Shown: one piece after another, positions 1 to 12,161 of the stretch
Numbering within the stretch: the first letter of the stretch is position 1
How the letters are laid out: each line of letters starts with the position of its first letter
Source: Bigelowiella natans CCMP2755
Lineage: Eukaryota; Cercozoa; Chlorarachniophyceae
Assembly: GCA_000320545.1 (NCBI GenBank)
Contig: ADNK01003343.1
Location: forward strand, 1-64,000
Reading direction: 5' to 3'
DNA length: 64,000 nucleotides
Made by a program: the position numbers and the translations under genes
The notes under the pieces: generated by a model
Databases searched by the model: none
The model's input: the letters and a program-made list of their open reading frames with translations, nothing else
What the model was told of the DNA's origin: nothing

Positions 1-67
1 TTGTTTTCTTTCATTCTGTTTTGCTTAATTTGTTTCTGACGTTAATGCATGTATATCCACGCATCAT

Positions 68-100
<33 letters not shown>

Positions 101-422
101 TATCATCATCTAATCGAGAGTACGCGTGTGTTGTAATGTACAGACACGATGTGCGTACGGATACTCGAATGAGAGAAACAAAGAGGCCTCCAGTTGGTTC
201 TTCGGGAACAACGGGAGCAATGTGACGCAGCATCACTTGCAATCCTCAAGGTATCATGCTGCTTCGACGTGATGGGGCATTGCGTTTATTGAGGGGCCTT
301 CTCGATGCTGCGAGGATGTCAAACAAACAAACAAATAGGGAAACAGTTTGCATCTTATATTCTGTGTTATATTCGGAAAGAAGAAAAAAAAAAAGAAAAA
401 AAAAAAAGAAAAAAAAAGGAAG
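1..422. other. No gene seen; left-edge flank with purine tract
   Basis: I see no convincing exon here. A CCACCACCATCATCAT-type triplet tract lies near 71-108 and an A-rich AG tract near 379-420, just before the proposed start of the glycosyltransferase gene. Both are low-complexity sequence. Confidence 0.5.
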
Positions 423-1377
423 ATGAAACTGTTGGTTGTTTGTTGGTTGCTCAGAGGGAGAGGAGGAGGGGGCCGCGATTGGCTAACAGGTGCGGAGCTT
501 CATGGACTCGTCGATGATATTGTCATCGTCAATCTTCGGAGACGCCCAGAGAGGCGAAGGTGTGGTGTATATACATGTATTATCATCGTATCATCCTCAT
601 CAATGTCGAAGTCCCTCGCGTGTAAAGAGTCATTGCTATCAACACTGCCTTGCTGCTCCTGTTTCTTTGCGTTGTACGTTCCTTCTTGTTTTGCCTCTTC
701 TTCGCTTTATTCTCTTCCTCTTTCTCTTTCTCTTCTTTTTCTTCTTCTTCTTCTTCGTTCTCTGCACCCTTTCAGGTATATCAAAAGGATGATGTTCCAC
801 CTGGGAGTCGCAGAGCAGCGCTACCGCTTCTTCGATGCCTTCGATGTGCGAGAATGGGGTACGTCGTACACGGGCCTGTCTCAGCTCATTTCCATCATGA
901 AGTGCATGGTGTAATCAACTAGCGCATCTCCACATCTCCAAGCGTTTGCGCTCAGAAATGTATTCGCAATACACATTATATATATTTTATTCTTTATATG
1001 TGTGTGTTTGTGTTTGTGTGTGTGTGTGTGTGTGTTTAATGTGTCGGTACTCTAGGGATCCCAGCCTTCCAAAAGCGAGCACGAGACGTGTTTGGCAGAT
1101 CTCCAGAATCTCTGCTTGACCCTAGAGATGTCCTCTCCCACCTCCTATTACCACCTATACAAACGCCGAAACCTTTCTCTTCTCTCCCCTCTCTCCGCGC
1201 CTTCCTCCTTGCCAGGCCTTTCTGTAAGCTAGTGCTGTTTGTTTGCGCTATATCGTGTTGTAGATAGATTATGGTATTAAAGGATGGGACAAGGACGCCT
1301 GCTGCCATCGACGCTTAGTGAATTCCCAGGTAGTGGAAGAAGTGTGTGTGTGTGAGAGTGTGTGTGTGTGTGTGTGA

Positions 1378-1432
<55 letters not shown>

Positions 1433-1806
1433 TTTTTGGGTGTATGATCGAGGATGTGATACGTCGTATCGAGACACAATCAGTTGCGAAAATACAATGC
1501 GTGGATTTTTCAATGATGCGCGGCGATATTGTGAGAGTAGTCGGAATACATTCAGTACCGATGTGACGTGAAGAACTGCGGGCTCATAGCGAGTGGAATG
1601 TCGCACCTTGGGGCGATCAAGACATGGCTGGATGGTGCGCACCGCATTTCTTCTTCCACTGTATAATTACGAGCCGCAGAGGCAAACAGCACACGAATAC
1701 GCGCGGGTCTGCTGCCCCTGTGCGGTGCGCTCATCTAGTATTTGAAACAACAATAGTACTAGGCACGTACGCGCGCGCGCATGCAATAAATCTCTCTCTC
1801 TCTATC

Positions 1807-1877
<71 letters not shown>

Positions 1878-2043
1878 GTAGGGGCGGACAGCAATAAAAG
1901 CCTCTTGGTCATGGAAGATGACGTGTGTCCGAGCAACTTCCTCTTCGATCAAAGCGACAGCAGCATCACCACGCGACAATTAATACCCCCACCCGAAGGC
2001 TGGAAGCTGTTAAGACTTCAGGATTGCTCTCGGTACTTCTCTG

Positions 2044-2085
<42 letters not shown>

Positions 2086-2791
2086 ATGTTTTGTTCCTTT
2101 ACGCTTTCTTGTTCTTTTGATCCAATCGTCTCAATGTGAAATTTGCATCTATGTTGAAAAGGGAACGCAAACGGCAATCAATCCCCATACATACTGTTTT
2201 CCCTTGAGTCTCCTCCTCCTCCTCCTCTTCTTTTTTTTTTGGGGGGGGGGGATCTGAGAGCAATCCTTCCTAAATGGTTGGTTTGGAAGGGAGTGCATCA
2301 TTTTGAGGTGGAAAAAAAAAACGAAGAAGATCGAAAATCCCATCGTCGTTGGGCCCCCCCCCCCCCCACTCGGCCTATAATAAATGTTCAGGTACAAAAA
2401 GGCCGACGACGCCATGTGTGGTGGTGGTGCAAAGAGTACCGGAAGCGATGGTAGGACAGACTGCAACAGCGTCAATCGCTGGAGACTCGCCCGAAATATC
2501 CGAGAGATGAGACTGGGCCCCGAGTGCGTATCGTCGTACATCATTGCCGCGGCGGGTGCTGCTGACCTCTTTCGATCGAAAGATTCAACCATCAGGCTCG
2601 CGCAGGAGTACGAGCCATGGGGCCTATCCCCGATCGAAGACACGTTCAACACGCTCATATTCTCGCTATGGGGCAACGTCTCCTACCAGATGCAAAACGA
2701 ATACTTCGGGCAAACCGAGGGCCTCGACGCCGATGACGTGGAGAGTGGCAGTGACAACCACCCTGATTCAATCGTCCTGGGAGGCCACTAA
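423..2791 (+). CDS. Glycosyltransferase family 25-like protein, 5 exons
   Basis: Exons: 423-559, 776-858, 1590-1634, 1876-2032 (or from 1882) and 2392-2791. Junction phases agree and the sum is 822 nt (273 aa). Family hallmarks appear in order: IVIVNLRRRPERR (sugar-nucleotide binding start) in exon 1; a YRFFDAFDV segment in exon 2; GMSHLGAIKTWLDG, the usual Ser-His segment, in the 45-nt exon 3; and LLVMEDDV with the metal-binding EDD at residues 102-104 in exon 4. GT25 enzymes transfer sugars, for example to collagen hydroxylysine or lipopolysaccharide, usually in the secretory pathway. The acceptor here is unknown. The ATG at 423 gives a short hydrophobic leader; an acceptor near 488 with an exon outside the window is the alternative. 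At 273 aa it is compact for the family. Introns 2-4 are filled with dinucleotide repeats. Confidence 0.8.
1349..1430. repeat. (GT)n then (GA)n microsatellite in GT25 intron 2
   Basis: An interrupted GT tract (1349-1397) runs straight into a GA tract (1397-1430). It lies between exons 2 and 3 of the glycosyltransferase gene. Confidence 0.95.
1793..1874. repeat. (CT)n(GT)n microsatellite at a splice acceptor
   Basis: A CT tract is followed by a GT tract that abuts the acceptor AG of glycosyltransferase exon 4. The CT part can act as the polypyrimidine tract. Confidence 0.95.
2044..2085. repeat. (CT)n microsatellite in GT25 intron 4
   Basis: A CT dinucleotide tract starts about ten bases after the donor of exon 4. 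Homopolymer T/G and C runs follow further along the same intron (2228-2250 and 2354-2367). Confidence 0.95.
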
Positions 2792-3473
2792 GCTGCGCCG
2801 GAAGATGAGTGCGTTACAATCATTAGAGCGGTTGCCTGCGCCGAAAACCGGCTCATTTACCTCTTCGGAACAATTTATTCAAGCAACTGCACGGGAGCTG
2901 CGATGATAGGCAATGGGTGCTAATCCTCCTTGAGCTATTGTAGTATGTAAGAGGAATAATTATTGCCTAAATTTATTTTATACATGATTTTATTGGTAGC
3001 AATCATGCATACTACCATGAATGATGTAACAGTGTACGCAGAACTTATACATGGCACGCACAGAAGCGCACAAACCCACATGCTGCATTTGTAGATGTAG
3101 CTTCGGGTGTCAAATGTGGCGGGCTGCTGGCGGCAAACTTACGCCGATGCTACTAGAAATCCTTTCTTTTGCCTTGAACTAGCGATGATTAGGAAACATA
3201 ATTCATGCTGAACCTCGATTGTTTACTGCATGTAATATTGCAACAATGTGTGTGGGAGCGCTGCCTTGTTCATTGCACAAATGCAGCACAGTCTGCTGTC
3301 AATGAATGCATGCTGCATTCGTCTACGTTTTTCTAGCGGCTGTTGTTCATTATCGGTCAGGTCATCATTGGTTCTGTGGACGACACTATTCATTTTCATG
3401 CACGTGTGCACACACGATAGCCGCCCGCACGATATGTGCTATACGTGCTTTACATGTTAGCCGCGGCACTGCG

Positions 3474-3535
3474 TAGTTACATTAGGATGATAACTGAAAA
3501 GATTTAATCATATCATTGCATCCGTCTCATATACA
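3474..3535 (+). repeat. Dispersed ~62-bp repeat, copy 1
   Basis: It reads TAGTTACATTAGGATGA..., then GAAAA, an AT-rich middle, and ends in CATCCGTCTCAT. The same order of words recurs at 3567-3629 and 25709-25768. Confidence 0.6.
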
Positions 3536-3566
3536 TACACATATAAACATATACTGCAGCTTTGCA

Positions 3567-3629
3567 TAGCTACATCATGATGACAATTGAAAAAAAATAG
3601 TATATTCATTACATTTCCGTCTTATACGC
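3567..3629 (+). repeat. Dispersed ~62-bp repeat, copy 2
   Basis: TAGCTACATCATGATGA, then an A-rich run, then CATTTCCGTCTTATAC. It is a diverged match to copies 1 and 3, arranged head-to-tail 93 bp after copy 1. Confidence 0.6.
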
Positions 3630-3747
3630 TACATGCATTTCATTTAGGGTGACATCGTCGCAATGTAGGATCCACGCTTTGAAATATTAAGGCTATTTTC
3701 GGGAAGTTTAGAGATAGCAAGAGGAGCTTTCAGACTCCTCTCCACAT

Positions 3748-4631
3748 CTACAGCAGCCGCGATAGCCACTGAAATCCATCCGTGTATCCTGCTTCCTTGA
3801 CAATTGAGCACATGAATAGCTCCACTGGCCTGACTGACCCTGCAGGTTTTCCGCTGACTTTTCCGGTCGTCATCATTTCGATGCCCAGCAGGATTTTACA
3901 CTGACTTTCAGACACCGAGGAAATGTCGATCTTGTTACCAAGAACTAAAACTGTTCATTGCAAAGTAATCAGTAATGCTCGGGACAACATATGCCATTCT
4001 CATTCAAATGCACTAGAAATCTGTTAAGGCTTGAGATGTTTGATGAAATAGCAGGACCTGGGCACTCTGGTGGCATATAGCTCAGTAACTTGTGTAGAAC
4101 CTTTAGAGAGCGTATAAAGACGATGTGTATGATGAAATTTTGGTTAGAATATTTTGCAAGACCTTCTTGGACTCATCCATCCGTTTTTGGTCCGCTACAT
4201 CCACGAGATAGACTACAGCGTCAATACCGCCGCTCATGTATTCTTTCCACAGCTGAGATGAAAAATTGATATTACTCGTTCAAGTATGTAATTCTGACAA
4301 CAATGAACCTTCTGAGCCGCTGTATGGCCGCCCAGATCGTATGCAGTCATTGTGATGCCACAAATCTGCATTGTGTCCTTTTGGGGATATCGGGTCGGAT
4401 TTGCCGAGTGCAGTTTCCCTTCAAATACAATGACAAATCAGAAACACTAGCAGTCTCAAGGAGAGTACACAAAGTTGCTGCGGGAGAACCATGACGGAGG
4501 CGGTACATCAAGGTAGTTTTTCCAGCGTTGTCGAGACCGAGCAGCATAATTTTAGCTTCTTTCCCCGAGAGACCCAGCCAGAAAAGTGAGTCTGAAAACG
4601 TGTCCGAAATGTATTTCCAGATGAATGACAT
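3748..4631 (-). CDS. SAR1: SAR1 family small GTPase (COPII coat), 5 exons
   Basis: Exons, in transcription order: 4631-4490, 4418-4309, 4252-4163, 4100-4058 and 3950-3748. All phases match and the sum is 588 nt (195 aa, the usual SAR1 size). The N-terminal hydrophobic/amphipathic segment (MSFIWKYISDTFSDSLFWLG) replaces a myristoylated start, as in SAR1. The P-loop GLDNAGKT is at 32-39, DLGGH at 75-79 (the family's catalytic His position), and NKID at 134-137. SAR1 is recruited to the ER, binds GTP and starts COPII coat assembly by recruiting Sec23/24. It is divergent from the coiled-coil gene, with 274 bp between the two start codons. ARF or ARL identity is unlikely because of the N-terminus and the DLGGH context. 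Confidence 0.92.
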
Positions 4632-4905
4632 GGGGGAGGGCTAACGGTCTTGAGTATTTTTGATTTAAAGCACGGATGTGATGACGAATACGGGAGAGAA
4701 GGTTGCGCCTAGCGCCGAGGAGGTGCAATAAATCGCACTGAAATTAAAGTTGACTTTCATCCTGCGACACACTAAAAAGGGGATTATTTGCAATTTATCC
4801 ACTCTACAAGGAATGATCGATGATGACGTTTGTTTCCATCCGCAGTACAACTATTGCTGGCAATTCAACGATGATTTTTGGTCTAAAAAATGCAGTGTTT
4901 TTTTA
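4632..4905. promoter_or_regulatory. Divergent promoter region, SAR1 / coiled-coil gene
   Basis: The 274 bp between two oppositely oriented start codons must hold both promoters unless untranslated exons lie elsewhere. I recognise no specific factor site. Confidence 0.5.
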
Positions 4906-6372
4906 ATGGATGTCGCTGCTGAAAAATTCCCTAAATTTGCGTCAGAACAAGCCGAGAAGAACGAAGCTGAAACGCCTATATTTGCTCGGTAAGTCCTCAG
5001 CATTCAGGTGGAGGAACTGAATGTAAAAGTGCCGTTGAAACTATGTAAAGTAGTTCCGAAAAGGCATGTCGTAGTGAATAATCGCATCGAATTTTGAGGA
5101 TTGAAGTCCCTTGCAATGCCAGTGCTGATCTGAAGACAAGGTTTCTCTGGGGGAGCACTACTCGTGAGAGCCCTACCGATTTGCTGGCTGGTGCGTTCCC
5201 TACCCCCTTTGTCTTTGGAACACTCGTTCTTAAATGTTGTCAATAGAATCCTCTGCACCCAACCAAGCACGGGTTGCTCTGCCCTCTATTTTTCCGATAG
5301 AACAATGAACGTTTTGTATCGAAGAGTTAACGTCGGTGATTCCCCAGGCGAAAAGTGGCATTATCGGAAGTCAACGATGGCGCTCCAAAATGAGACGGAA
5401 CGCGTAGAAGTGCTGGTGAAAGAGAATAAGTCTCTCCGAGACCAACTGCAAGGGAGCAAAGATATGCTTCAATCGCTTACGGAGCAAGTACAAGAGGTAG
5501 GCACTACGTCACGAAGCAAAATCGTCAAAACAAAAAAAACGAACGGCAACCGTTCAGAATCCAAGTTAAAAATCTGAAGATATTCAACTTCACATGCTGA
5601 TGGACGTTGCATCCCACAGGGAGGGAAATGATTATCACACCGTTCATTATCTGTTGTGTTGTTCAGGTGATAGCAGTGAACCATGCTGTAACTGTCCAGC
5701 TGGAGCAGGCGTCGGACGTGCGAAAATATCTTGGGAAGATAAATGGGGAGTTTAGTAACACAGTCACAGATTGCCGGCAGCTTATTGAAAGTACTAAAAG
5801 AAGTAGAAGAGGAAGAAGAAGAAGAAAAAGAAGAAGTAGTAAACGAGAGAATAAGGTTGAAGATAAATGAAATAGTAGCAGGACTGTCACCTCTTACATA
5901 TTCCTGCGTCCAACAAAGGTCTAGGGGTTGAGAAAAAGAAAAGTCGCGGGAGAGTCTCGTCTGCGCCAGCGGAGGAACACTTCCACGCTGATCTCAAAAA
6001 GCTACATACGCGAAATCTGGAACTTGAGAAGTAACTCTTTGGTGTGAGAGGGAATGTGTTGGGGGGGGGGGGGGGGGAGATTGGAAAGAAGACATAGAGA
6101 ACCCGAAATGTTGAGTGTGTTGTGAGTGGACTGCTGTGTGGGATCACATAATCAGCGCTTCCGATGCCATTAATCTACTTCCATTGTGTGCGTATATATC
6201 CATTAAATCATATTTATTGAAATAACGTGTATGAAGCGGATGGTGGTGCTGATGATGACAATGATGATGTTCGTAATGATGACGACCCTAGGGAAAATGC
6301 AGAGTTGATAAAAAAGCAAGCGAAACAGAAGAGCCAGATGCTGAAGCAGGACAGGTGTTTGAAGGCGAGTGA

Positions 6373-6413
<41 letters not shown>

Positions 6414-7839
6414 CGCGAAAGAGTGCGGCGTTGTTTGATTCGGTGTTTCTGAAATGTGCATGGGGCATTGACATATGACATTGACATATGTGACATTCCG
6501 CAGGTGGGTGAAACAGCTATCTAATGTTGTCGGCAATCTAAGCGCAAAGCTTGACGAGAAGGGCGAGAGGGTTCAAGAACTGATCGAGTAGTTATGAACA
6601 ACCTCTCTTAAACACCATCTTATCACAGTCTTCTCTGTCTATTACCATTCTTGTTCCCTGTACATCCGATAGATATATCGAAGAAAATCTGCATGTCTCT
6701 ACTATCTCTCCTCGTGAATCCGCCTACATATTGACACGGAGACGGCCGGCACTAGCACTAGTGCAGCAGTGCTGCAATGCCATCTAATATACTATGAAAA
6801 CATATTCACCTCCAGACTGCAGCTGGCGACGACCAGGAAGCTCCATGAAAGCGAGCACACGCTTGGCCAGCTTTCCCGCACCAACCAGGAGCTATTCACA
6901 AAACTGAAGCACGCGATGTGCAGCACGATAGGGACAGACGATCGCCTGCCGGAGGGAGGCGATTTGGCGCAAAAAGCCCTGGGCGAGAACATGCAGCTGA
7001 AAGCCGACCTGGCTATCGCTCAGGAGCAGCTCAAGAAGGCGTACGAGCGAAAGCAGGGTAATAACAGTAGTGTCAGTGTTGGTTGATAATGACGACTGCA
7101 GCGTAGCATCGGGGGTTAAAGCTACGAAATTTTACAAGTGTTCATAATCTCCACATCATTACTGCACTCTTCCCCCCCGCCCCCCCTCCCTGTCTCTATC
7201 TCTCTGTAAGAGTGTGTTCATCATCCATCATTATCACAAACTATCTGGGCCTCTTCTTCGTACACGCATCTCTTTCTGAAGTCTCTTCTCCTCTCTCTTA
7301 TCTTGGCTCTGCCTTTCTTGTAGCTACTATCGCTCGTACGCTGTCGTCATGCATATCCACACCTATAAATTCATAAAAAAAAACAGAGGACGAAGACGTT
7401 GCGAAGCTGCGAAGTAGGAATGGCGAGTTAGAAGAGAGACTAGTGAAGCTTGATCGCCTCCGGAAGGCGACGAATGAGAGAGCGCACGAGCTGGCCATTG
7501 AGGTACGGACCAAACTTTCCAAGCCTATCAACCCGCGATTAATTGAATTAGTCTAGATCTTTCTCGTCCGTTATATGAATATGCCTTTGTATGCGCACAA
7601 ATTCGTATGACTGAGTCCAGCAGTTCGGCGGCAACAATGACTAGCTCAAGATGAGGTGGATGAGCAAGATTTGACGTACGCCCAATATTTTCTCCTCTTT
7701 TGTTGTGTAGAAGCAAAAGCTTCAGGAGCGGGTTCAGTCACAGAAGGAGACAATTCTGGGCCTTCGTAGACAAGTCGCGTCTGGCACCGTAGACAGTAAC
7801 CGGTCCGCAGTTCATTATTTTCATCCATTCTGCTCGTGA
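4906..7839 (+). CDS. Coiled-coil protein of unknown function, 9 exons
   Basis: Exons: 4906-4988, 5301-5496, 5667-5790, 5925-6030, 6292-6354, 6504-6587, 6816-7057, 7387-7502 and 7711-7839. All eight junctions are phase-compatible and the sum is 1143 nt (380 aa). Most of the protein is heptad-rich and charged, for example ERVEVLVKENKSLRDQLQGS, KLHTRNLELEKENAELIKKQ and KLRSRNGELEERLVKLDRL. This is typical of a long rod such as a cytoskeletal, centrosomal or tethering protein. I find no catalytic motif and do not recognise the family. Acidic GAA-repeat sequence near 5805-5850 that could be read as poly-Glu falls in intron 3 of this model. The start ATG is the first in frame with exon 1; a 5' untranslated exon cannot be excluded. 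Confidence 0.7.
6061..6077. repeat. Poly-G run in an intron
   Basis: An uninterrupted G homopolymer inside intron 4 of the coiled-coil gene. Confidence 0.9.
6377..6411. repeat. (GA)n microsatellite in an intron
   Basis: A GA dinucleotide tract in intron 5 of the coiled-coil gene, shortly after the exon 5 donor. Confidence 0.95.
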
Positions 7840-8349
7840 TTATGAGACGATGGGAGGGGTGTGAGGTAGCGGTGGGCGGGTGGTGCATTTTCATTAGGTT
7901 GCCTGCTATTCCACCGAATCATAGCAGTGGCCACCTCAACTATTTGACAACAGTGTGTGCACCCTTTGCCTCGCCCCCCCTTTTACAGCCCTAAGACTCC
8001 CAGATGGAAATAGAAGAGACTCGTTTGAATCATCTCGTTAAGAAATTCGTAAAAAATGTGCAGGTTCCATAAGCAGCAAGTTTCATCGCATCATAGCTAG
8101 ATAGGGCTGCCAAACATCCAGCATAGCAGACACATAAGAAATGATAGATGCACGGGCTTCTGGATTACGAAGTGAAGGCACTGATGACCTGATGTATACT
8201 ACAAATTTAGCAAATATGACTTCTGCAAGTTTGTCAGCTATCTAGCTATGTTGCCAAGTGCATGTAAGGACGAATACGATGTGCGTGCGTGAGCGCGCAT
8301 CTAGGTATCAATGGCATGGGCAGTGTGCGTTTTGTCCTGTCATTTGATC
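7840..8349. other. Intergenic, no gene seen
   Basis: This is the 3' flank of the coiled-coil gene. I found no exon, RNA gene or clear repeat. Confidence 0.5.
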
Positions 8350-9390
8350 ACATATCTAGATATGTTCGATACTCGCATACGAGGGTAACCGGCCGCAGCC
8401 ATGCGCCACATCCGGATGAGGTTTCTCCGTGCCGTGCACCTTCAACCTGACATTGAGACTCTTCTTGTGTTCCGTGAGCGCCTCCGGGTGCTTCCCCATG
8501 CGTTCGTGCACTGCGCCGATGTTGTTGCACCTAGTCGCCACATCCGGATGTGGCGTCTCCGTGCCGTGCACCTTCAACAACAAAGCAAGACACTTCTTGT
8601 GTTCCGTGAGCGCCTCCGGGCATTTCCCCATCCCACAGTGCACAAAGCCGATGTGGCGCGTTCATGTCGGCTTCGATGACCCGAAGTTTCTCGTTTGCGC
8701 AGGCCAATGTGCCCTGCGTCACTGTCCAGTGCAGGCAGTTCATCTGTGCCACTGTCGCAGAGCAAGTGTTGCCACCCCACCCGACGAAAGGCGTCAAACA
8801 TCTCACGTTTTCAGAACCCCAACCAATCCCGGCTACTTTGGCAGACGTGAACCATCTGACCACCCTTGGGAGACACGAGGGAAAGTTTGTGCTTCTTCGA
8901 ATGGTTGATGACGAACCAGTCCAGAACACGGAGTGATGGACCGGAAGTGAACGAAACCATCGGTGCGAGCACACGCGTGATGACGCGCTGAAGAACGGCA
9001 AAAGCGACAGCAGGCGCGAGCTTCGTTTCGGACCCAAGTCGTTGATCGACCAGAAAATGCCAGTCTTCGAGAGAAGAAGGTTTTTCATTTTTTGGAGAAG
9101 AGGTTGAAGTTGATTCTTTCCGTTCAGCAAAAACCTCGTGCAGAGCGCCTTTCCCATCATTTCCCCACCCATTTTCAACGAAATGAAGACTTTTCGAGAC
9201 GGGCAATGAGCTCTTCCGGTGTCGCTTCCCGCTTGATTCGGCGTGCGTGCCCATCTTTCGAGATCACGCGCGTTGGTCGCATGTCCAGCGTTCGCCATCT
9301 TTTCAATTCGAACATGCTTCAACCTGTGTGTTGCAATTTTGAAGAAAAGGGAAAAAACGCCTTTGCGAAATTTCATTTTTTTGAACATTG
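8350..9390 (-). pseudogene. Degenerate ankyrin / kinesin-light-chain-type TPR relic
   Basis: On the minus strand, 8643-8356 reads two 42-residue kinesin-light-chain-like TPR units. The words CPEALTEHKKCLALLLKVHG and HPDVATRCNNIGAVHERMGK recur with the usual spacing. Upstream (about 8800-8650), in another frame, LHWTVTQG and VIEADMNAPH look like ankyrin repeats. Recognisable pieces are spread over at least two frames, with a TGA directly before the TPR frame. No splice model restores one reading frame, so this is best read as a decayed gene. The region around 8700-9390 stays open in more than one frame without recognisable domains. Confidence 0.5.
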
Positions 9391-9784
9391 ATCTCGGCCC
9401 TTTTTTTTTCTCTTTCTGAAAGATCCGTAGCCGGAGATTTTCCCTCCATTGATCTGCTGGTTCTCACCCGCATGACCCAAAAAATTGCATTTGGTTGGTA
9501 GTCGTAGTGTCCAGCGCCATGCGCGCTATGCATCAGCTGCAGTGAGCATGCATGCTGGCGATCGACCACACGATTATTAATATGTTGTCTAATAAAATTT
9601 CTGAAAAATGTTGGACATGCGCCCCTACGTGCAATAGACACCGTCCTCGCTAGTGTTCGCATCGTTCGTACACACCGCATCGCAGTAGTTCGCTACAAAT
9701 CATCATCAGAAACCAGATCACCCTGGATCGATTTATCTGGCTACACTTCTAGTTTACGACAGCTGTACACTAGTCTTCGTATGT
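9391..9784. other. Intergenic, no gene seen
   Basis: This lies between the TPR/ankyrin relic and the 3' end of the ATG18-like gene. I see no structured element. Confidence 0.5.
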
Positions 9785-10226
9785 TCAAGCGTCGTCTTCC
9801 TCTTCCTCAGTAACATCTTTTATAAACTTCTTGTGAGAGACCATCTTGCATTCGTTGCCAGGTTTGTCAGGATCAAAAGTGGCTTTATAGAAACTTCCGT
9901 CCGCACTTACAACTGTAAATTTCAGTAGGGAATCGAAGTATGTAAGCACTTCATGGAAACACCAAAAATGCGTATTGCATTTGTGCTTCTCCCTTCGGAT
10001 AAGATGGATGTTTTTGATACTTAAATATTTTCAGATTCTTGCATTTGGAAATGGCTCTTAAATTTTCACAACGACAAAAATTGGAGTTAGTTGCACTGAC
10101 CGATTATTGAGTTTTTCTCCGAACCAAAGGAGACAATTGTTCTCGTATCCGGTATTTTATAATAGGCGAAACTCCATTCAGAGCTGAAGTACTTCGGAAG
10201 GAGGCTCTTCATGAACGAGAAACTAA

Positions 10227-10262
<36 letters not shown>

Positions 10263-10267
10263 TTATA

Positions 10268-10299
<32 letters not shown>

Positions 10300-12161
10300 G
10301 CTTATATATAAATATACAACACATATAATATTTATATACGCAGAAACATTTTCTAGATTGAATATAATCGTGTTGTTTCGTTCTTCTCGAACTGATACAC
10401 GCCATCAAAATTCATGTAACATGACAGTCGGTCACCTTGATTTCGGGTTTGATTTTGGCGCTTCAGTACCTCCTTCCACAAGTTGTTTTTGCCCGGAATG
10501 CCCTTCCACGGATGTGTTGCTGAAGAAATATTATCATTATCCCGAGATTATGAAGACAACATCACTGGGTACTTGTCCCGAAATCCCCACATAAGAGTGG
10601 ACAATCAATCAATCAATCATTTTGAGAATCACCTCGAAGCGCCTTTCTTGTCAGATGGCTCTCCTTTAGCCTTGTCACTGAGCTTAAATATATGTATCGT
10701 CCCGTGATCACTAGAGACAGCAAGCCATTCGGTGGCTGGGTTGAAGCATATGCTGTAGATTTCCGCACGATCTGCCCCCCTACGTAGTTCCTGGAGGCCG
10801 TTGCCAGTTGCAGTATCGTACGTGCGTATTAAGGTCCCCTATTTGTAAGAAGCCAATTGTTGAATTAGTATTCGAATTAACTGCAGTATACGCTATGCAT
10901 AGCAATGGCGTCTCGCATCTGCCGTGTCTAATTCAGAAACTTGTCAAAGGCTTTATAATCGATGGAGAAGGCACCTTTTCGGAGGCTGTGGCGAGCCGTG
11001 TGCCGTCGTGGTTAAGGGCGAAGCAAGCAAGCGACGTCTCGTGGGCGGGAATGATGGTAGTTTTCTTCATGTCGTAGAGTTCCACCCGCACATGCCCCTT
11101 TTGAAGCCCGGGACACACCAATACTGTGTTACTCGAGTACGGACAAAGTGCGCACAGCCCTACACATATGACCACGTACAGCTTCAATATCATTCTCCAC
11201 ATCACAGCGTGCATGTTATTAGGGTTATCTGTATACATGTGTGCAAGGGGGGGGGTTCTCTTTCAGCAGGATCGTTTACCTTTCGGGTTCTTGATAGTCT
11301 CGATATGATCAACAAGCTTCAGGTCTGCGAAGTTGTAAACATATACCTTATGTTCCAGTACAACTACGACCCTGTCTCTCCTTAGCTTCACAGCCTTGAC
11401 CTCGGAGCGAAAGCTTAATTCCCCAATACATCGGTTTTGATGGTCGTCCCAAATCATCACTTTATAAGGTGGAAAGCGCGGGTAGGAGCCACCTCCCACT
11501 AGGGCTAATATGTTGCAGCGGAATAGCATCTCCACATGCCCGATGCCACCTTTGTTGAAATCTTTAAAGGGGGTGGGAAGGTAGACATAGACAATTACTT
11601 AATGTCGGACGGGTGAAACAACTAAATTAAAATATAGGAAATATATGAATAAAGTATACATGCGTGTCACACTTTAATGAAGGTAATTATCACAGAGCTT
11701 GAACGAACACAATGGGGACGTTCACAAGCTAATATTACGGAAAGAGATTCCAAATCAAGATCACAAAAATGTAAATAGTTTATGTGTGATCTTATTGGGA
11801 CGTGGGAGTTCAATGTTAAAGATATTTTGTATTGAAGGTTTACACATCTAAATCTTTCGATACATTTAACAAGATGAAATCTATACTGCTCTCCCCACAA
11901 TTTTCTGTATGCCTCTTTAATTTCATAGACAGCGAAAATCTTTTGAAATTCAGTTTATAAACTTCCGCTGCCGATCACATCCCTTTCCGCAAGAATTTGT
12001 TCCGCTTCACGACGTTGGTCATTACCTTTTGAGTGAGTCTCTTTGAAGGGATCACAGTTATAGATGCGGAACCCGGTATCAGTTCCACAGGCAAAGCATC
12101 CATAATCTTGATTGAACCCAACGAACAGAAGCTCGTTGTTCGGCTTGTTCTGAAGGTTCAT
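9785..12161 (-). CDS. ATG18: ATG18/WIPI-type PROPPIN beta-propeller, 6 exons
   Basis: Exons in transcription order: 12161-12026, 11561-11280, 11159-10975, 10838-10633, 10222-10101 and 9912-9785. The sum is 1059 nt (352 aa) with all phases matching. The order of blades follows the WIPI family: [25 protein letters not shown] then IWDD in exon 2; [11 protein letters not shown] and the IETIKNPKG segment; [20 protein letters not shown] across exons 3-4; and the phosphoinositide-binding LRRG at about residues 219-222 followed by IYSICFNP. PROPPINs bind PI3P/PI(3,5)P2 on autophagic or endosomal membranes and help autophagosome formation. The C-terminus is acidic ([10 protein letters not shown]). Intron 4 carries CA and TA microsatellites. 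The specific subclass (ATG18, HSV2 or WIPI3/4) is not resolved. Confidence 0.92.
10229..10299. repeat. (CA)n and (TA)n microsatellites in ATG18 intron 4
   Basis: A CA tract (10229-10258) and a TA tract (10274-10299) lie just upstream, in the sense direction, of the acceptor of ATG18 exon 5. Confidence 0.95.

Larger units (their letters stand above)
2792..3747. other. Convergent intergenic region with a dispersed repeat
   Basis: This region lies between the 3' ends of the glycosyltransferase (+) and SAR1 (-) genes. No coding exon is supported. It holds two diverged copies of an approximately 62-bp sequence (3474-3535 and 3567-3629) that also occurs at 25709-25768. Confidence 0.6.

Noticed and set aside
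5743-5931. Acidic poly-Glu protein in the coiled-coil locus
   Set aside because: The GAA run falls in an intron of a fully phase-consistent nine-exon model.
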